Under the pieces are notes generated by a model. The model was not told where the DNA came from. It worked only from the letters and a program-made list of their open reading frames with translations, and did not search any database. Both the position numbers and the translations under genes were made by a program. From Bradyrhizobium sp. Ash2021 (GTDB lineage Bacteria > Pseudomonadota > Alphaproteobacteria > Rhizobiales > Xanthobacteraceae), in contig NZ_CP100604.1 of NCBI RefSeq assembly GCF_031202265.1, positions 7,732,501 through 7,796,500 on the forward strand: DNA of 64,000 nt, given 5' to 3'. Positions 18,153-26,341 of the stretch are shown here, in pieces. Numbering within the stretch: the stretch's first letter is position 1; the number at the start of each line of letters is the position of its first letter.

Positions 18153-20216
18153 TTATCGCCACATTCCGCGCATCCGGGCGCCGATGTCTACCTTCGGTCC
18201 CTGGCTGGCGGCACGCGCGCCGGCGCCGGCAGGAACGACGGGCCACGCGGCCCGTTCGAACAGGCCGAGCAGCTTTTCCGGAATGAAACGAGTCCGTGAG
18301 GCGTAAAGGTGACGGTCGCCCTGGGCGTGCTGCCCGTGGACGAAGAACCGCTGCGGGACGATCAGATGCAGGTCGTCCTTGGCGCGGGTCATCGCGACGT
18401 ACAGCAGCCGCCGCTCCTCCTCGATCTCCGCGGAGGTGCCGACGCCGAGGTCGGAAGGCATGCAGCCGTCGACGACGTTGAGCAGATAGACCGACTTCCA
18501 CTCTTGGCCCTTGGCGGAATGGATGGTCGACAGGATCAGGTAGTCCTCGTCGAGCAGGGGTACCCCGGCCTGGTCGCTCGTCGCGTCCGGCGGGTCGAGC
18601 GTGAGTTCGGTCAGGAAGCGTTCGCGCGAAGGATATCCGGATGTGATCTGCTCGAGTTGCAACAGGTCGGCTCGCCGCGTCTCGGCATCTTCGTGGATGC
18701 GGTCGAGATGCGGTTCGTACCAGAGGCGGGCCCGTTCCAGATCGACGGGCCATTCGGAATAGCGGAGGTTTCCCACCACCTCGACGAAGGCTGTCCAGTC
18801 GGCGCCGGCGCGGGCAGGTGCTGGAACGTCCGCGAGTGCCGCGATGGGGTCGGCGGACTCGGCCATGCGGTCGAGCACGCGCTGCGCTGTCGCCGATCCG
18901 ATGCCGGGCAGAAGATGCAGAAGGCGGAATCCGGCTACCCTGTCGCGCGGATTTTCCACGAACCGCAGCAGCGCCAGCATGTCCTTGATGTGGGCGGCGT
19001 CGAGGAATTTCAGGCCGCCGAATTTCACGAACGGGATGTTCCGGCGCGTCAGTTCGATTTCGAGCGGCCCGCTGTGGCTGGACGTCCGGAACAGCACGGC
19101 CTGCTCCTTCAGAAGGGTGCCGGATTCCCGGTTCTCGAGAACGCGCTCGACGATGAAGCGCGCTTGGTCGGCCTCGTCGCGGACCGAGACAAGTTGCGGC
19201 TTCTGCGCGGAGGCGCGCTCGGTCCAGAGATTCTTGGTGAAGCGCTCCTTGGCCAGACCGATGACGCCATTGGCCGCGGCGAGGACCGTGTGGGTCGAGC
19301 GGTAGTTGCGGTCGAGAGTGATGATGTTCGCCGGCGGCGAGAACTGTTCGGGGAAGTCGAGGATGTTGCGTACGGTCGCGGCGCGGAACGAGTAGATCGA
19401 TTGGGCGTCGTCCCCGACCACCGTCAGGCCGCGGCCGCCGGGCTTAAGCGCCAGCAGGATCGAGGACTGCAGTCGGTTCGTGTCCTGATACTCGTCGACC
19501 AGAACGTGGTCGAAGCGCCCGCCGACGTCGTCGGCGAGCCCGGCGTCGCCGACCATCTGCGCCCAGTAGAGCAGTAGGTCGTCGTAATCGAGCACGTTCT
19601 GCTTCTGCTTGGCCTCGACGTAGGCGGCGAACAGCTCCTTGAGCTCCGCCGCCCAGCCGGAGCACCACGGATAGAAGGCGCCGATGACCTGCTCGATCGG
19701 CATCTCGGCATTGACGCAGCGCGAGTAGATGGAGAGACAGGTTCCCTTGGTCGGGAAGCGGCTCTCCGTCTTGGAGTATCCCTTCTCGTGTCTGACCAGG
19801 TTCATGAGGTCGGCTGAGTCTTCGCGGTCGTGGATCGTGAAGGCGGGATCCAGCCCGATCTGTTCGGCGTACTCGCGCAGCAGCCTGGCGCCGATGCCGT
19901 GGTAGGTGCCGGCCCAGGTCAGCGCGTCGGTCATGATGCCACCGTTGTCGCCCATGACCTTGCGCGCGATCCGTTCGACGCGCTTGGTCATCTCGGAAGC
20001 TGCGCGACGGGAGAACGTCATCAGCAGAATCCGACGGGGATCGGCTCCCTCGACGATCAGATGGGCGACCCTGTGCGCGAGAGTGTTCGTCTTTCCGGAT
20101 CCGGCGCCAGCGATGACCAATAGCGGGCACGCAGGCAGCCCTTCCTCTTCACCGTGCTCGACAGCACGCTGTTGCTCTGAATTGAGCGTTTCGAGGTAGC
20201 CCGTGGCAGTCTGCAC
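18153..20216 (-). CDS. UvrD/Rep-type ATP-dependent DNA helicase
   Basis: A 687-residue superfamily 1A helicase. Motif I is AGAGSGKT (36-43), motif Ia TFSRRAASEM, motif II VDEYQDTNR, motif III GDDAQSIYSFR, motif IV LDRNYRST, motif V STIHSAKGQEW and motif VI RRLLYVAMTRAK. It unwinds DNA 3' to 5' in repair or replication restart. Start is taken as GTG 20216, just before the conserved QTATGYLETLNSEQQRAV; the open frame runs on to 20480 but that part has no helicase similarity and overlaps the insert boundary. It is 18 bases upstream of the yedK-like gene, with which it probably forms an operon. Confidence 0.9.
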   Translation of the reverse strand: MQTATGYLETLNSEQQRAVEHGEEEGLPACPLLVIAGAGSGKTNTLAHRVAHLIVEGADPRRILLMTFSRRAASEMTKRVERIARKVMGDNGGIMTDALTWAGTYHGIGARLLREYAEQIGLDPAFTIHDREDSADLMNLVRHEKGYSKTESRFPTKGTCLSIYSRCVNAEMPIEQVIGAFYPWCSGWAAELKELFAAYVEAKQKQNVLDYDDLLLYWAQMVGDAGLADDVGGRFDHVLVDEYQDTNRLQSSILLALKPGGRGLTVVGDDAQSIYSFRAATVRNILDFPEQFSPPANIITLDRNYRSTHTVLAAANGVIGLAKERFTKNLWTERASAQKPQLVSVRDEADQARFIVERVLENRESGTLLKEQAVLFRTSSHSGPLEIELTRRNIPFVKFGGLKFLDAAHIKDMLALLRFVENPRDRVAGFRLLHLLPGIGSATAQRVLDRMAESADPIAALADVPAPARAGADWTAFVEVVGNLRYSEWPVDLERARLWYEPHLDRIHEDAETRRADLLQLEQITSGYPSRERFLTELTLDPPDATSDQAGVPLLDEDYLILSTIHSAKGQEWKSVYLLNVVDGCMPSDLGVGTSAEIEEERRLLYVAMTRAKDDLHLIVPQRFFVHGQHAQGDRHLYASRTRFIPEKLLGLFERAAWPVVPAGAGARAASQGPKVDIGARMRGMWR

Positions 20217-20281
20217 CGTGCGATTCCGTTCATGGTCCGAGAAAACTGACGGTCGATGATTCTTGTCAGCGCCGCAACATT

Positions 20282-20480
20282 TCAGGGTTCCGGTCGGGCG
20301 TGGCGCGGTTGCCACGCAAGCTGCAGAAGAGTCGCCGCCGGACGCCGCCCCACCTTCGGGCACTTCTGGCACCGCAGCCTGCTCACCAGGTCGTGCACGA
20401 AGGTGGTCGGCGGGTGCTTCATGCCGGCGAGATCGACGTCGCTCGGCGTCTTGCAGCGGGAGCACCGGATTTCGAGCCAC
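20282..20480 (-). pseudogene. C-terminal fragment of a small zinc-finger protein
   Basis: In this minus-strand frame the translation reads IRCSRCKTPSDVDLAGMKH and then LRCQKCPKVGRRPAATLLQL before a stop at 20282. The two CxxC pairs and the GRRPAATLLQL tail match a small zinc-finger protein family that I recall from Bradyrhizobium. The N-terminal part is missing: beyond about 20480 the DNA belongs to the tniB gene on the opposite strand. The fragment therefore marks the left edge of the inserted or deleted segment. Confidence 0.6.
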
Positions 20481-21352
20481 GGGAAGAGCAATACGTATTG
20501 CCGATCATCGGACCCTCGCAAAGTGGAAAGTCGATCGCCTTGGACCATTACTGCGAGACCGTGATCGAAAACGAAGGGCATCCGAAGGGAGAAATCCCTT
20601 TGCTGCAAGTTCGAATCTCGAACGGCTCGTCTTTGAAGCAATTGCAGGCTGATATCCTCGGTCCCCTTGTCGTGGATGAAAACGGAGAGGTGGTCGAGCG
20701 CGAACTTCTTGATGTAAAAACACAGGTACAGTTCCGAGCCAAAGTCAGACGATACGCGAAGAAGCGTTCCTGCGAAGTAATCGCGCTCGACGAAGCCCAA
20801 CATTTAATCACCCGGAACGCCGGGAAGACGGCCATTGCAGTGGCAGAGTCAATCAAGCTAATGGCAATCGAAGGCGCGGCGTCGTTCATCGTTCTGGGCG
20901 TCCCCGAAACGTGGGCGATCTTCCAGGCTAACAACAAGCAGCTACCACTCCGATCGCGGCCGCCGATATTTCTAAACCCGCTTGATTTCGAGCGTCCACA
21001 CGAAGCCGAACTCTTCGCCGGGTACGTCGTGATGCTTGATGCTAAGCTCGTCGAACACGGAATTACAACTGAACTGTCCCACTTCGATGACGCAGCCTTG
21101 ATCGCTTCCTTTTGGGAGGTCTCTGGCGGCGTGGTCGGCATCGTATCTCGCCTAGTCCGTGTCGCTTGGGAGTACGCTTACTCGCTCGGCATTTCGGTCG
21201 TTCCAAAGGAGTTCCTAGCCGAAGCGACGGACAACTGGGCCTTGGAACTAGGCATCGCGCGCTCAAATCCGTTCAGCGACGGCGCTCGGTCCGTGCGAAT
21301 TGTCAAAGAGGAGATAGGCTTTAGTGTCGGTGCGATTGGGAGAGCAAAATGA
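20300..21352 (+). CDS. tniB: TniB/TnsC-type AAA ATPase, probably 5'-truncated
   Basis: An ATPase of the TniB/TnsC/MuB group that in Tn7- and Tn5053-like elements activates the transposase and carries target information. Walker A is GPSQSGKS (71-78), Walker B IALDEAQH (161-168), and the sensor region VLGVPETW follows. The first ~60 residues encoded from GTG 20300 are antisense to a zinc-finger gene remnant and resemble no TniB, so the natural N-terminus has probably been lost. The stop overlaps the next gene by four bases (ATGA). No DDE transposase gene is present upstream; a chromosomal helicase gene is found there instead. Confidence 0.75.
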   Translation: MARLPRKLQKSRRRTPPHLRALLAPQPAHQVVHEGGRRVLHAGEIDVARRLAAGAPDFEPREEQYVLPIIGPSQSGKSIALDHYCETVIENEGHPKGEIPLLQVRISNGSSLKQLQADILGPLVVDENGEVVERELLDVKTQVQFRAKVRRYAKKRSCEVIALDEAQHLITRNAGKTAIAVAESIKLMAIEGAASFIVLGVPETWAIFQANNKQLPLRSRPPIFLNPLDFERPHEAELFAGYVVMLDAKLVEHGITTELSHFDDAALIASFWEVSGGVVGIVSRLVRVAWEYAYSLGISVVPKEFLAEATDNWALELGIARSNPFSDGARSVRIVKEEIGFSVGAIGRAK

Positions 21353-21558
21353 GCGAAAACAAAGTTGTTTACCTCGATCAGGTGCGATTATGCCGGTACG
21401 CTGAGAAGCTAGATTGTACGATCATCGTTGATGACATCCAGCGCCGACTCCCACCAGCGTCCGGGAGAGAGTCGATCGCTCTCGCCGCGCTCGTCAAGCT
21501 TTTAACCTTGGCGGTCAACACGGCTTTAGACGAGCGCGATAGCGGGGACTTGCGGTGA
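21349..21558 (+). CDS. Small protein between tniB and tniQ, unknown
   Basis: A 69-residue protein translated from ATG 21349, overlapping tniB by four bases and tniQ by four bases (GTGA), so all three are tightly coupled. It begins MSENKVVYLDQVRLCRYAEK, then has a likely helical stretch SIALAALVKLLTLAVNTALDE. No membrane segment and no known domain that I recognise. Its fixed position suggests it works with TniB and TniQ, which is inference. Confidence 0.7.
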   Translation: MSENKVVYLDQVRLCRYAEKLDCTIIVDDIQRRLPPASGRESIALAALVKLLTLAVNTALDERDSGDLR

Positions 21559-23561
21559 CCGGTGAGGTCGGCATTTACCGGACAACGATCGATGGAATGG
21601 AGGTCACTTCATTTCTCGATCCGCCGGCACCAGCACCGGATGAAAGTCTCGTGGGCTGGGTGGCGCGTGCCGCTGAAGACCATGCTTTTCGTTCTATCAG
21701 TCGCGCACTGGAGAAGGTTGGCGTTCTTAAGTGCAGCCCAGAAACTCTTCCCCTTTTGGGCCATCAGATATGCGATCAGATTTCATTCTTGCTCAAAGCT
21801 CCGAGAGCAGAAGTCGAAGCTCGGATCTACGGGGCCGTGCACCAGACTAGCGGGCGAAATCGTCAGATCGAATTCTTCGGTTCGAAGATTAGAAAGACGT
21901 ATCGACAAAGTAAGATCAGGAGAGTTGCACCCCGGGCACTAGTAGCCTCTGCACATCATCGGGCGATCTGGGATATCCGGATATTCGGATTTTGCGCGGA
22001 CACGAAAGAAGTGTTGCTCGAAACATGCCCGGTATGCCGGAAAAAGCTGGGATGGCGCCGAACCCATGGCATCGAGTATTGCGACAGCTGCAAGGATGAA
22101 CAAGGCGAAAGAGCAACTGACCTTCGCGACTTTCCTCAACCAATCGTTGCAACTCAGGATGAAGCTGGGCTTTCAATCATGTGCGACTTGATCCACCCCC
22201 TGTCTGAGCGAAGGGAAAAGGCTCGAAGGTCAATCAGCGCTCCGCTAGTTGAATATTCGAACGACGACATTTTTGAATTTGGAATTGCGCTATGTTGCGC
22301 GGAGACGATGAAGCCAACTCGGACGCAGAAGACGCTTGAGCGACCCAAGTGTCTCGAAGACTATGCACGGTTCACGCCAGAGATCCTGGCACACGCCGGG
22401 CGAGCTATTTTGGATTGGCCAAGCGGTCTGCATTCGATCACTGACAGTATCCGAGCTAAAGCAGAACAACGGAAGGCCTTTTACGGAATTGGGAAGGAGT
22501 TGGGCCCTCTGGCAGCAGTAAGGCGACTGAACACCCTACCGCTAGGCATCGGGAATCTGGTGCAAGATGCGATCGATAGAGACATGCTAGAAACAGCGGC
22601 GTCTTCACCAACGCCGAGGCGTGCGGATTATAGGACTCGAGAACTGATAACCTGCCGCAAAGCGAGCCAAAAGTATCATTGCGAGCGCGCGCTCCTTGGA
22701 CGTCTCGCGAGAGAAGGAATCCTAAAATCAATCAGGGCCGACGGCTGCAGACTGGCTCCTCTGCTTCTGTACGATGCCGAGATTGCCGACCTGGTTGAGA
22801 GGGCTTCCGAAGCTGAAAGGAGCATTAAGGCGGCAACGAGGCTCGGCATTCCAATTGGTGCTATGCCCGATCTTGCAAGGCGGGGAATGATTACCGAGGT
22901 GAAGGGGCCGGAGATACGATTGCTGGGCTCGAATGATTGTTACAAGACGAAGAGCATTGATGATTTAATCGCTTCGATCGAAGCTGCGGCAAATTGTGGT
23001 ACGCCTCCTGAGACGCACGTGACAATCACGAAAGCGGTAAACCGTATTGGTTTTCCGGGACCGAAGCCGTGGGGCGACGTGTTCCAAGCTATCCTCGATC
23101 GAAAGCTGCAAATTTGGCGTATAGAAGAACGCATCACGGCAGCCACGAAACGTAACGCTGTTGAACACATCGACCAAGTGTACGAGCTCGTTGCGCCCGC
23201 TCGCCTCCACCTTCATTCGGAACAACAAGGCTTCGTGACCTACCGGGAAGCTGCTGACATTATTGGGACTTGCGAGGTGGCCATTGCTCATCTCGTCCGT
23301 GCCAATCAGCTCGCTGCTACCGACCAGTCTCGATTAAAACTTGAGAGGTCTGATGTCATTCGTTTTATCAAAGAGAAGATGCTGACATCGGAGCTATCGA
23401 AACGACTTGGCATCACATACGGGCAAGTACCACGTTATATGGCTAGTCTCGGAATTGAGCCAATCTTGAGAGCCCCAGCTGACGGCAATTTCGTATGGTC
23501 CAGACAGCTGGTGGAAGCGGCATTGTCGGGCTCTAAAAACCTCGCAGCCACAACAAAATGA
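21555..23561 (+). CDS. tniQ: TniQ-family target-selection protein, extended C-terminus
   Basis: A 668-residue protein with an N-terminal TniQ domain (ESLVGWVARAAEDHAFRS near 30-48) and a zinc site of the form CxxC-x14-CxxC (Cys158, 161, 176, 179). TniQ/TnsD proteins pick the target site in Tn7-like transposition. The second half is long and contains several helix-turn-helix-like stretches, for example FVTYREAADIIGTCEVAIAH and LSKRLGITYGQVPRYMASLG. It is larger than the roughly 400-residue Tn5053 TniQ. Start GTG 21555 overlaps the small upstream gene by four bases. No Cas genes are nearby, so a CRISPR-guided system is not supported. Confidence 0.8.
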   Translation: MTGEVGIYRTTIDGMEVTSFLDPPAPAPDESLVGWVARAAEDHAFRSISRALEKVGVLKCSPETLPLLGHQICDQISFLLKAPRAEVEARIYGAVHQTSGRNRQIEFFGSKIRKTYRQSKIRRVAPRALVASAHHRAIWDIRIFGFCADTKEVLLETCPVCRKKLGWRRTHGIEYCDSCKDEQGERATDLRDFPQPIVATQDEAGLSIMCDLIHPLSERREKARRSISAPLVEYSNDDIFEFGIALCCAETMKPTRTQKTLERPKCLEDYARFTPEILAHAGRAILDWPSGLHSITDSIRAKAEQRKAFYGIGKELGPLAAVRRLNTLPLGIGNLVQDAIDRDMLETAASSPTPRRADYRTRELITCRKASQKYHCERALLGRLAREGILKSIRADGCRLAPLLLYDAEIADLVERASEAERSIKAATRLGIPIGAMPDLARRGMITEVKGPEIRLLGSNDCYKTKSIDDLIASIEAAANCGTPPETHVTITKAVNRIGFPGPKPWGDVFQAILDRKLQIWRIEERITAATKRNAVEHIDQVYELVAPARLHLHSEQQGFVTYREAADIIGTCEVAIAHLVRANQLAATDQSRLKLERSDVIRFIKEKMLTSELSKRLGITYGQVPRYMASLGIEPILRAPADGNFVWSRQLVEAALSGSKNLAATTK

Positions 23562-24157
23562 CGCATAGCTGGCGTCGCGGGTCCCCCCGCAAGCGCAGCG
23601 TTCCCGTCCGCTCTGCGCGCCCCCATTCGCGTGATGCGGACTCGTCTCCTAGTCGCCCTCGCCTCTCTATAAGGACCCCTCTCCTACCTCGAGTTTAGAA
23701 AAGCCATCTCCGTCAGCCAGTTAAGCGGCAAGAGTCAGTGAATCGCGAAAAACTCCGTTCGGGAGTCCGAAGCGCTGCATATTGAGGAGTCTACTGCATT
23801 GAAAATCCCTAGACTATTCAGGGGCGGTCAGAGTCTATGACCTAGCAAACCGACAATTACTTAGTGAAGGAGCAGATTTTCTTGCGGACCGCTTCGCGGG
23901 CCGTTTCAACTTTGCTCCTCCGCGCTTCTCCCTCGCTTGCCGAGACTCCGTACCGCACGCCGAAACCCGACGGCACCAACCGCATTCCGAAGACGGTAGC
24001 GGGTGTCCAACCGGCTACTTTGCGACTGGTCGCTGGTGCGAGGCGTTTCATAAAGACACTCCGTACTGCCACGCCGAAGGTCACGGGAGCAACCTATCCT
24101 CCCGGTTTCTTCGCCAGCGGGAATTCGTACGAGAGATTCAAGTAAGCGACGCCGGAT
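23562..24157. other. Unexplained region downstream of tniQ
   Basis: About 600 bases without a gene I can support. Open frames of 93 codons (23864-24145, +) and 75 codons (23857-24084, -) lie on top of each other, both with protein-like composition; neither has a good ribosome-binding site. The plus frame is in phase with the next ORF at 24158, separated by one stop codon. It could hold the transposon's right end. Confidence 0.35.
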
Positions 24158-24457
24158 ATGTCGATTCGTCAGCTTGATGTGCTGTATGATGGTGGTAGTG
24201 ATCACGCTTCCGCCCAATACCAAGCCGCGGTTGCTGTAATGCGGAAGCTCAATGGGTTCATCCGTCAGCAAAACATCGATAGTTCACGAAGCGATGGATC
24301 AGACCTGTTCCGCATCAAAGCCGTAGAGAAGTGGCTGTTCGTCCATCAAAGCAAGGATGCGCCAGTTGATCCTATTGACCGCGCCCTAGATCTCGGAAAT
24401 GGCAGCGCAGTTTGGAAGAACACGCGGCCTGCGCCTCAAAACATTCAATTGGAGTGA
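24158..24457 (+). CDS. Hypothetical protein, unknown
   Basis: A 99-residue open frame beginning MSIRQLDVLYDGGSDHASAQ. No signal peptide, membrane segment or known motif. No clear ribosome-binding site. Same frame as the open stretch just upstream, interrupted by a single stop, so the real gene may be longer and broken. It lies between the transposon remnant and a chromosomal-type membrane protein gene. Confidence 0.4.
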   Translation: MSIRQLDVLYDGGSDHASAQYQAAVAVMRKLNGFIRQQNIDSSRSDGSDLFRIKAVEKWLFVHQSKDAPVDPIDRALDLGNGSAVWKNTRPAPQNIQLE

Positions 24458-24507
24458 TAGTTCGCGAAGACAATTTCAGTATGCTTTGAGCTAACACGGA
24501 GCGACCC

Positions 24508-25095
24508 ATGCGTGTCGCGATGTACATTGTGGCGGTGTTGGTGGTGACCACGCCATCAGAAGCCTCGAAGTCCTGCATGACCAAGGCTGAAGCGCGTCAG
24601 CAGTTCGGTTCTGTTCACATCTACTGGCACGGCCCAGATCGTTGCTGGGATGCGACTCCGACACGACGCCTCAGCCTCCAAAAGGTTCAGCAAAAAACTC
24701 CCGCCCGTCAAAAAACTCCCGCTCGTGAAGTTGAACAATCGACTGACCAGCCCAAGTGGCGCGATTCCAGGTCGGAAGTGCTGGTTGACAACGGACCTGT
24801 GCAGCCGCTCGGGGTGACCGCGGATGCCCGTCGTGATGGGGACGACGATGCTGTCACCGGCAAGCCATGGATAGATCGTTGGGTGGACGCGGAGCCATCC
24901 CCTCTTGCCGCGCGCTGGGTTGATATCGCAGCGGTGGAGCGGCCGCCCATCATCGAACGCAAAGCGGAGCGGTCGGTCAGGCCGTACGGTGTGGTGCTGG
25001 TGTTCGTCGTGATCGTCGTGCTGGCGCTCGGGACGATCGAGGTTGTGAACCGCCGCCCGATCTATGCATGGCCGCCATCAGGAAGAACGACGTAG
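24508..25095 (+). CDS. Hypothetical exported/membrane protein
   Basis: A 195-residue protein with an N-terminal signal sequence (about residues 1-19), the cysteine-bearing stretch SCMTKAEARQQFGSVHIYWHG followed by RCWDA, a low-complexity middle with a KTPAR repeat, and a C-terminal membrane helix (GVVLVFVVIVVLALGTIEVV). I recall this pattern from small unknown proteins of Bradyrhizobium. Start ATG 24508 has GGAG seven bases upstream. It is probably anchored in the inner membrane with its middle in the periplasm. Function unknown. Confidence 0.65.
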   Translation: MRVAMYIVAVLVVTTPSEASKSCMTKAEARQQFGSVHIYWHGPDRCWDATPTRRLSLQKVQQKTPARQKTPAREVEQSTDQPKWRDSRSEVLVDNGPVQPLGVTADARRDGDDDAVTGKPWIDRWVDAEPSPLAARWVDIAAVERPPIIERKAERSVRPYGVVLVFVVIVVLALGTIEVVNRRPIYAWPPSGRTT

Positions 25096-25117
25096 CGCTC
25101 TGCGCGCTCTGCCCTGC

Positions 25118-25200
25118 GCATTGAACGCCATCTGGGTACAGGATCGACTGCGACACAGCTCCTTGTTGTCGGCGTCGGTGACGCGGACAGCACGGCCTTT
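25118..25200. repeat. Direct repeat copy A flanking the phasin gene
   Basis: Similar to 26091-26180: both contain the shared core TTGTTGTCGGCGTCGGTGAC, preceded by ACAGGATCGA and followed by a CGGACxGCAC block. On the minus strand both encode RAVRVTDADNK or CAVRVTDADNK, so they are decayed copies of one small gene. Confidence 0.6.
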
Positions 25201-25302
25201 GGGTACGACAGCGTCGTGCATGCACTCGCAGAGTTTTGACGGTCGCACCGTGGTAGCAGCGCGCCGCGGCGCGACTGGCGCCGCGCCGATTCGCCCTGCG
25301 CG

Positions 25303-25869
25303 CTAGTGACGTGTAGCGCGCAGCACGAACGTGGTTTGGGTCATCCTGGCCACGAAGCCTTCGAGATGCACAACTCTCTGTCTGGCCAATTCGCTGTGGA
25401 GTTCGTGAATCTTCCGCGACTCGGCAAAAACGGTCTCGAAAGCCTGCTTCGCGAATTCCGTCTGAACCTCAAACGCCTTATCGAGCGACCGTGCGGCCGC
25501 GAGCTTCTCCAGGAAGGACCAGGTGAGTTCGACCGATTTCCCGGTGTAGGCGCCATAGGCATTGGCGATCGTTGCAATGCTGACCGCCACGGGCTCGGCC
25601 GATACGGCAGGGACGGTCGGGATGATATCAGTTGCGGAAGTTTCACGTGTAGAGATGTCGATCGACGCGACCGGTGCGCTGATCTGCTCGTTGATCTGCT
25701 CGTTGAACTGTACTTGGGCGTCCTGCAAATGATCCGGCCTGGGCTCCGCCTCGGGGCCTTGTTGTTCGCCGGCTTGCTTCCGCGGCTCGACCTTCCTGCC
25801 CTGCCGCTCTGTCTTCCCCTTGCGCGGGCTGGACTTCCCGATTGCTTTATTCCCACCTGCATTCAACAT
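25303..25869 (-). CDS. Phasin family protein
   Basis: A 188-residue phasin, a surface protein of polyhydroxyalkanoate granules. The C-terminal ~100 residues carry the phasin pattern (IATIANAYGAYTGKSVELTW, AFEVQTEFAKQAFETVFAES). The N-terminal 60 residues are basic and Gln/Lys-rich, as in several rhizobial phasins. Start ATG 25869 with GGAGCG nine bases upstream; an earlier in-frame start at 25908 lacks one. It stands alone between two copies of a direct repeat. Confidence 0.82.
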   Translation of the reverse strand: MLNAGGNKAIGKSSPRKGKTERQGRKVEPRKQAGEQQGPEAEPRPDHLQDAQVQFNEQINEQISAPVASIDISTRETSATDIIPTVPAVSAEPVAVSIATIANAYGAYTGKSVELTWSFLEKLAAARSLDKAFEVQTEFAKQAFETVFAESRKIHELHSELARQRVVHLEGFVARMTQTTFVLRATRH

Positions 25870-26090
25870 TGGGATCGCTCCAGATTTCAAGTATGAATCA
25901 AGCCACAAGCCTTCGTCCTGTTTGTGCTGGATTCGCGGTTGTGCCTTGTTCCTCGCGTGACGGTCGTGTGTCTACATTTTGAAGAATGAACTCCAGCGGG
26001 CATCTTGCGCCCCACTCCGGCGGCCTGGCGGAGCAGGGCTTGACCTGTCGCGAGCGATTGGCGGATGACGTTGCGCTATTCCGTCCTGTG

Positions 26091-26180
26091 CGCTGAAAGC
26101 CATTTGGGGACAGGATCGAGCGGCGCGCGATACAGCAGATCCTTGTTGTCGGCGTCGGTGACCCGGACGGCACAGCCTTT
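26091..26180. repeat. Direct repeat copy B flanking the phasin gene
   Basis: Second copy of the repeat at 25118-25200, same orientation. Its minus-strand frame stays open for about 59 codons (from about 26258 to the stop near 26081) without an ATG, so it appears to be a 5'-truncated small gene. Confidence 0.6.
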
Positions 26181-26281
26181 TGCATTCGGTTCGGGCTGCA
26201 CCGGCGACAGCTCGTTTGCCAGCTGATCGGCTCTGTCGGTGCTCGAATTTTAACCCGGCTGCTAGTGCTAACTTAAAAATG

Positions 26282-26341
26282 CCCTGCTCAGTGCGTGGTG
26301 AGATTCCACTGCACGCGGGTAGCAGGGACTTTTTCCGTTTT
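26282..26341 (+). ncRNA. Candidate small RNA or stand-alone terminator hairpin
   Basis: CCCTGCT (26282-26288) pairs with AGCAGGG (26321-26327); inside it GTGCGTGG and CCACTGCAC form a second nested stem around a seven-base loop. ACTTTTTCCGTTTT follows. No gene on the plus strand ends nearby, so this could terminate a short untranslated RNA starting upstream. The opposite strand also ends in a T-rich stretch, so a bidirectional terminator is an alternative. Confidence 0.45.

Larger units (their letters stand above)
20480..24157. mobile_element. Remnant of a Tn7/Tn5053-like transposon (tniB-orf-tniQ, no transposase)
   Basis: The segment holds a coupled tniB-orf-tniQ operon, has visibly lower GC than the helicase on its left, and starts inside a zinc-finger gene. 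A transposase gene (TniA/TnsB) is missing in the window. I could not find terminal inverted repeats of the 5'-TGT type or a target duplication, so the right end is uncertain; 24157 is a guess based on where recognisable features stop. Confidence 0.55.

Noticed and set aside
18309..19577. Plus-strand open frame of 422 codons
   Set aside because: It is antisense to the helicase gene, which has all its motifs.
20480..23561. CRISPR-associated transposon
   Set aside because: TniQ is present, but there is no Cas gene and no repeat-spacer array anywhere in the window.
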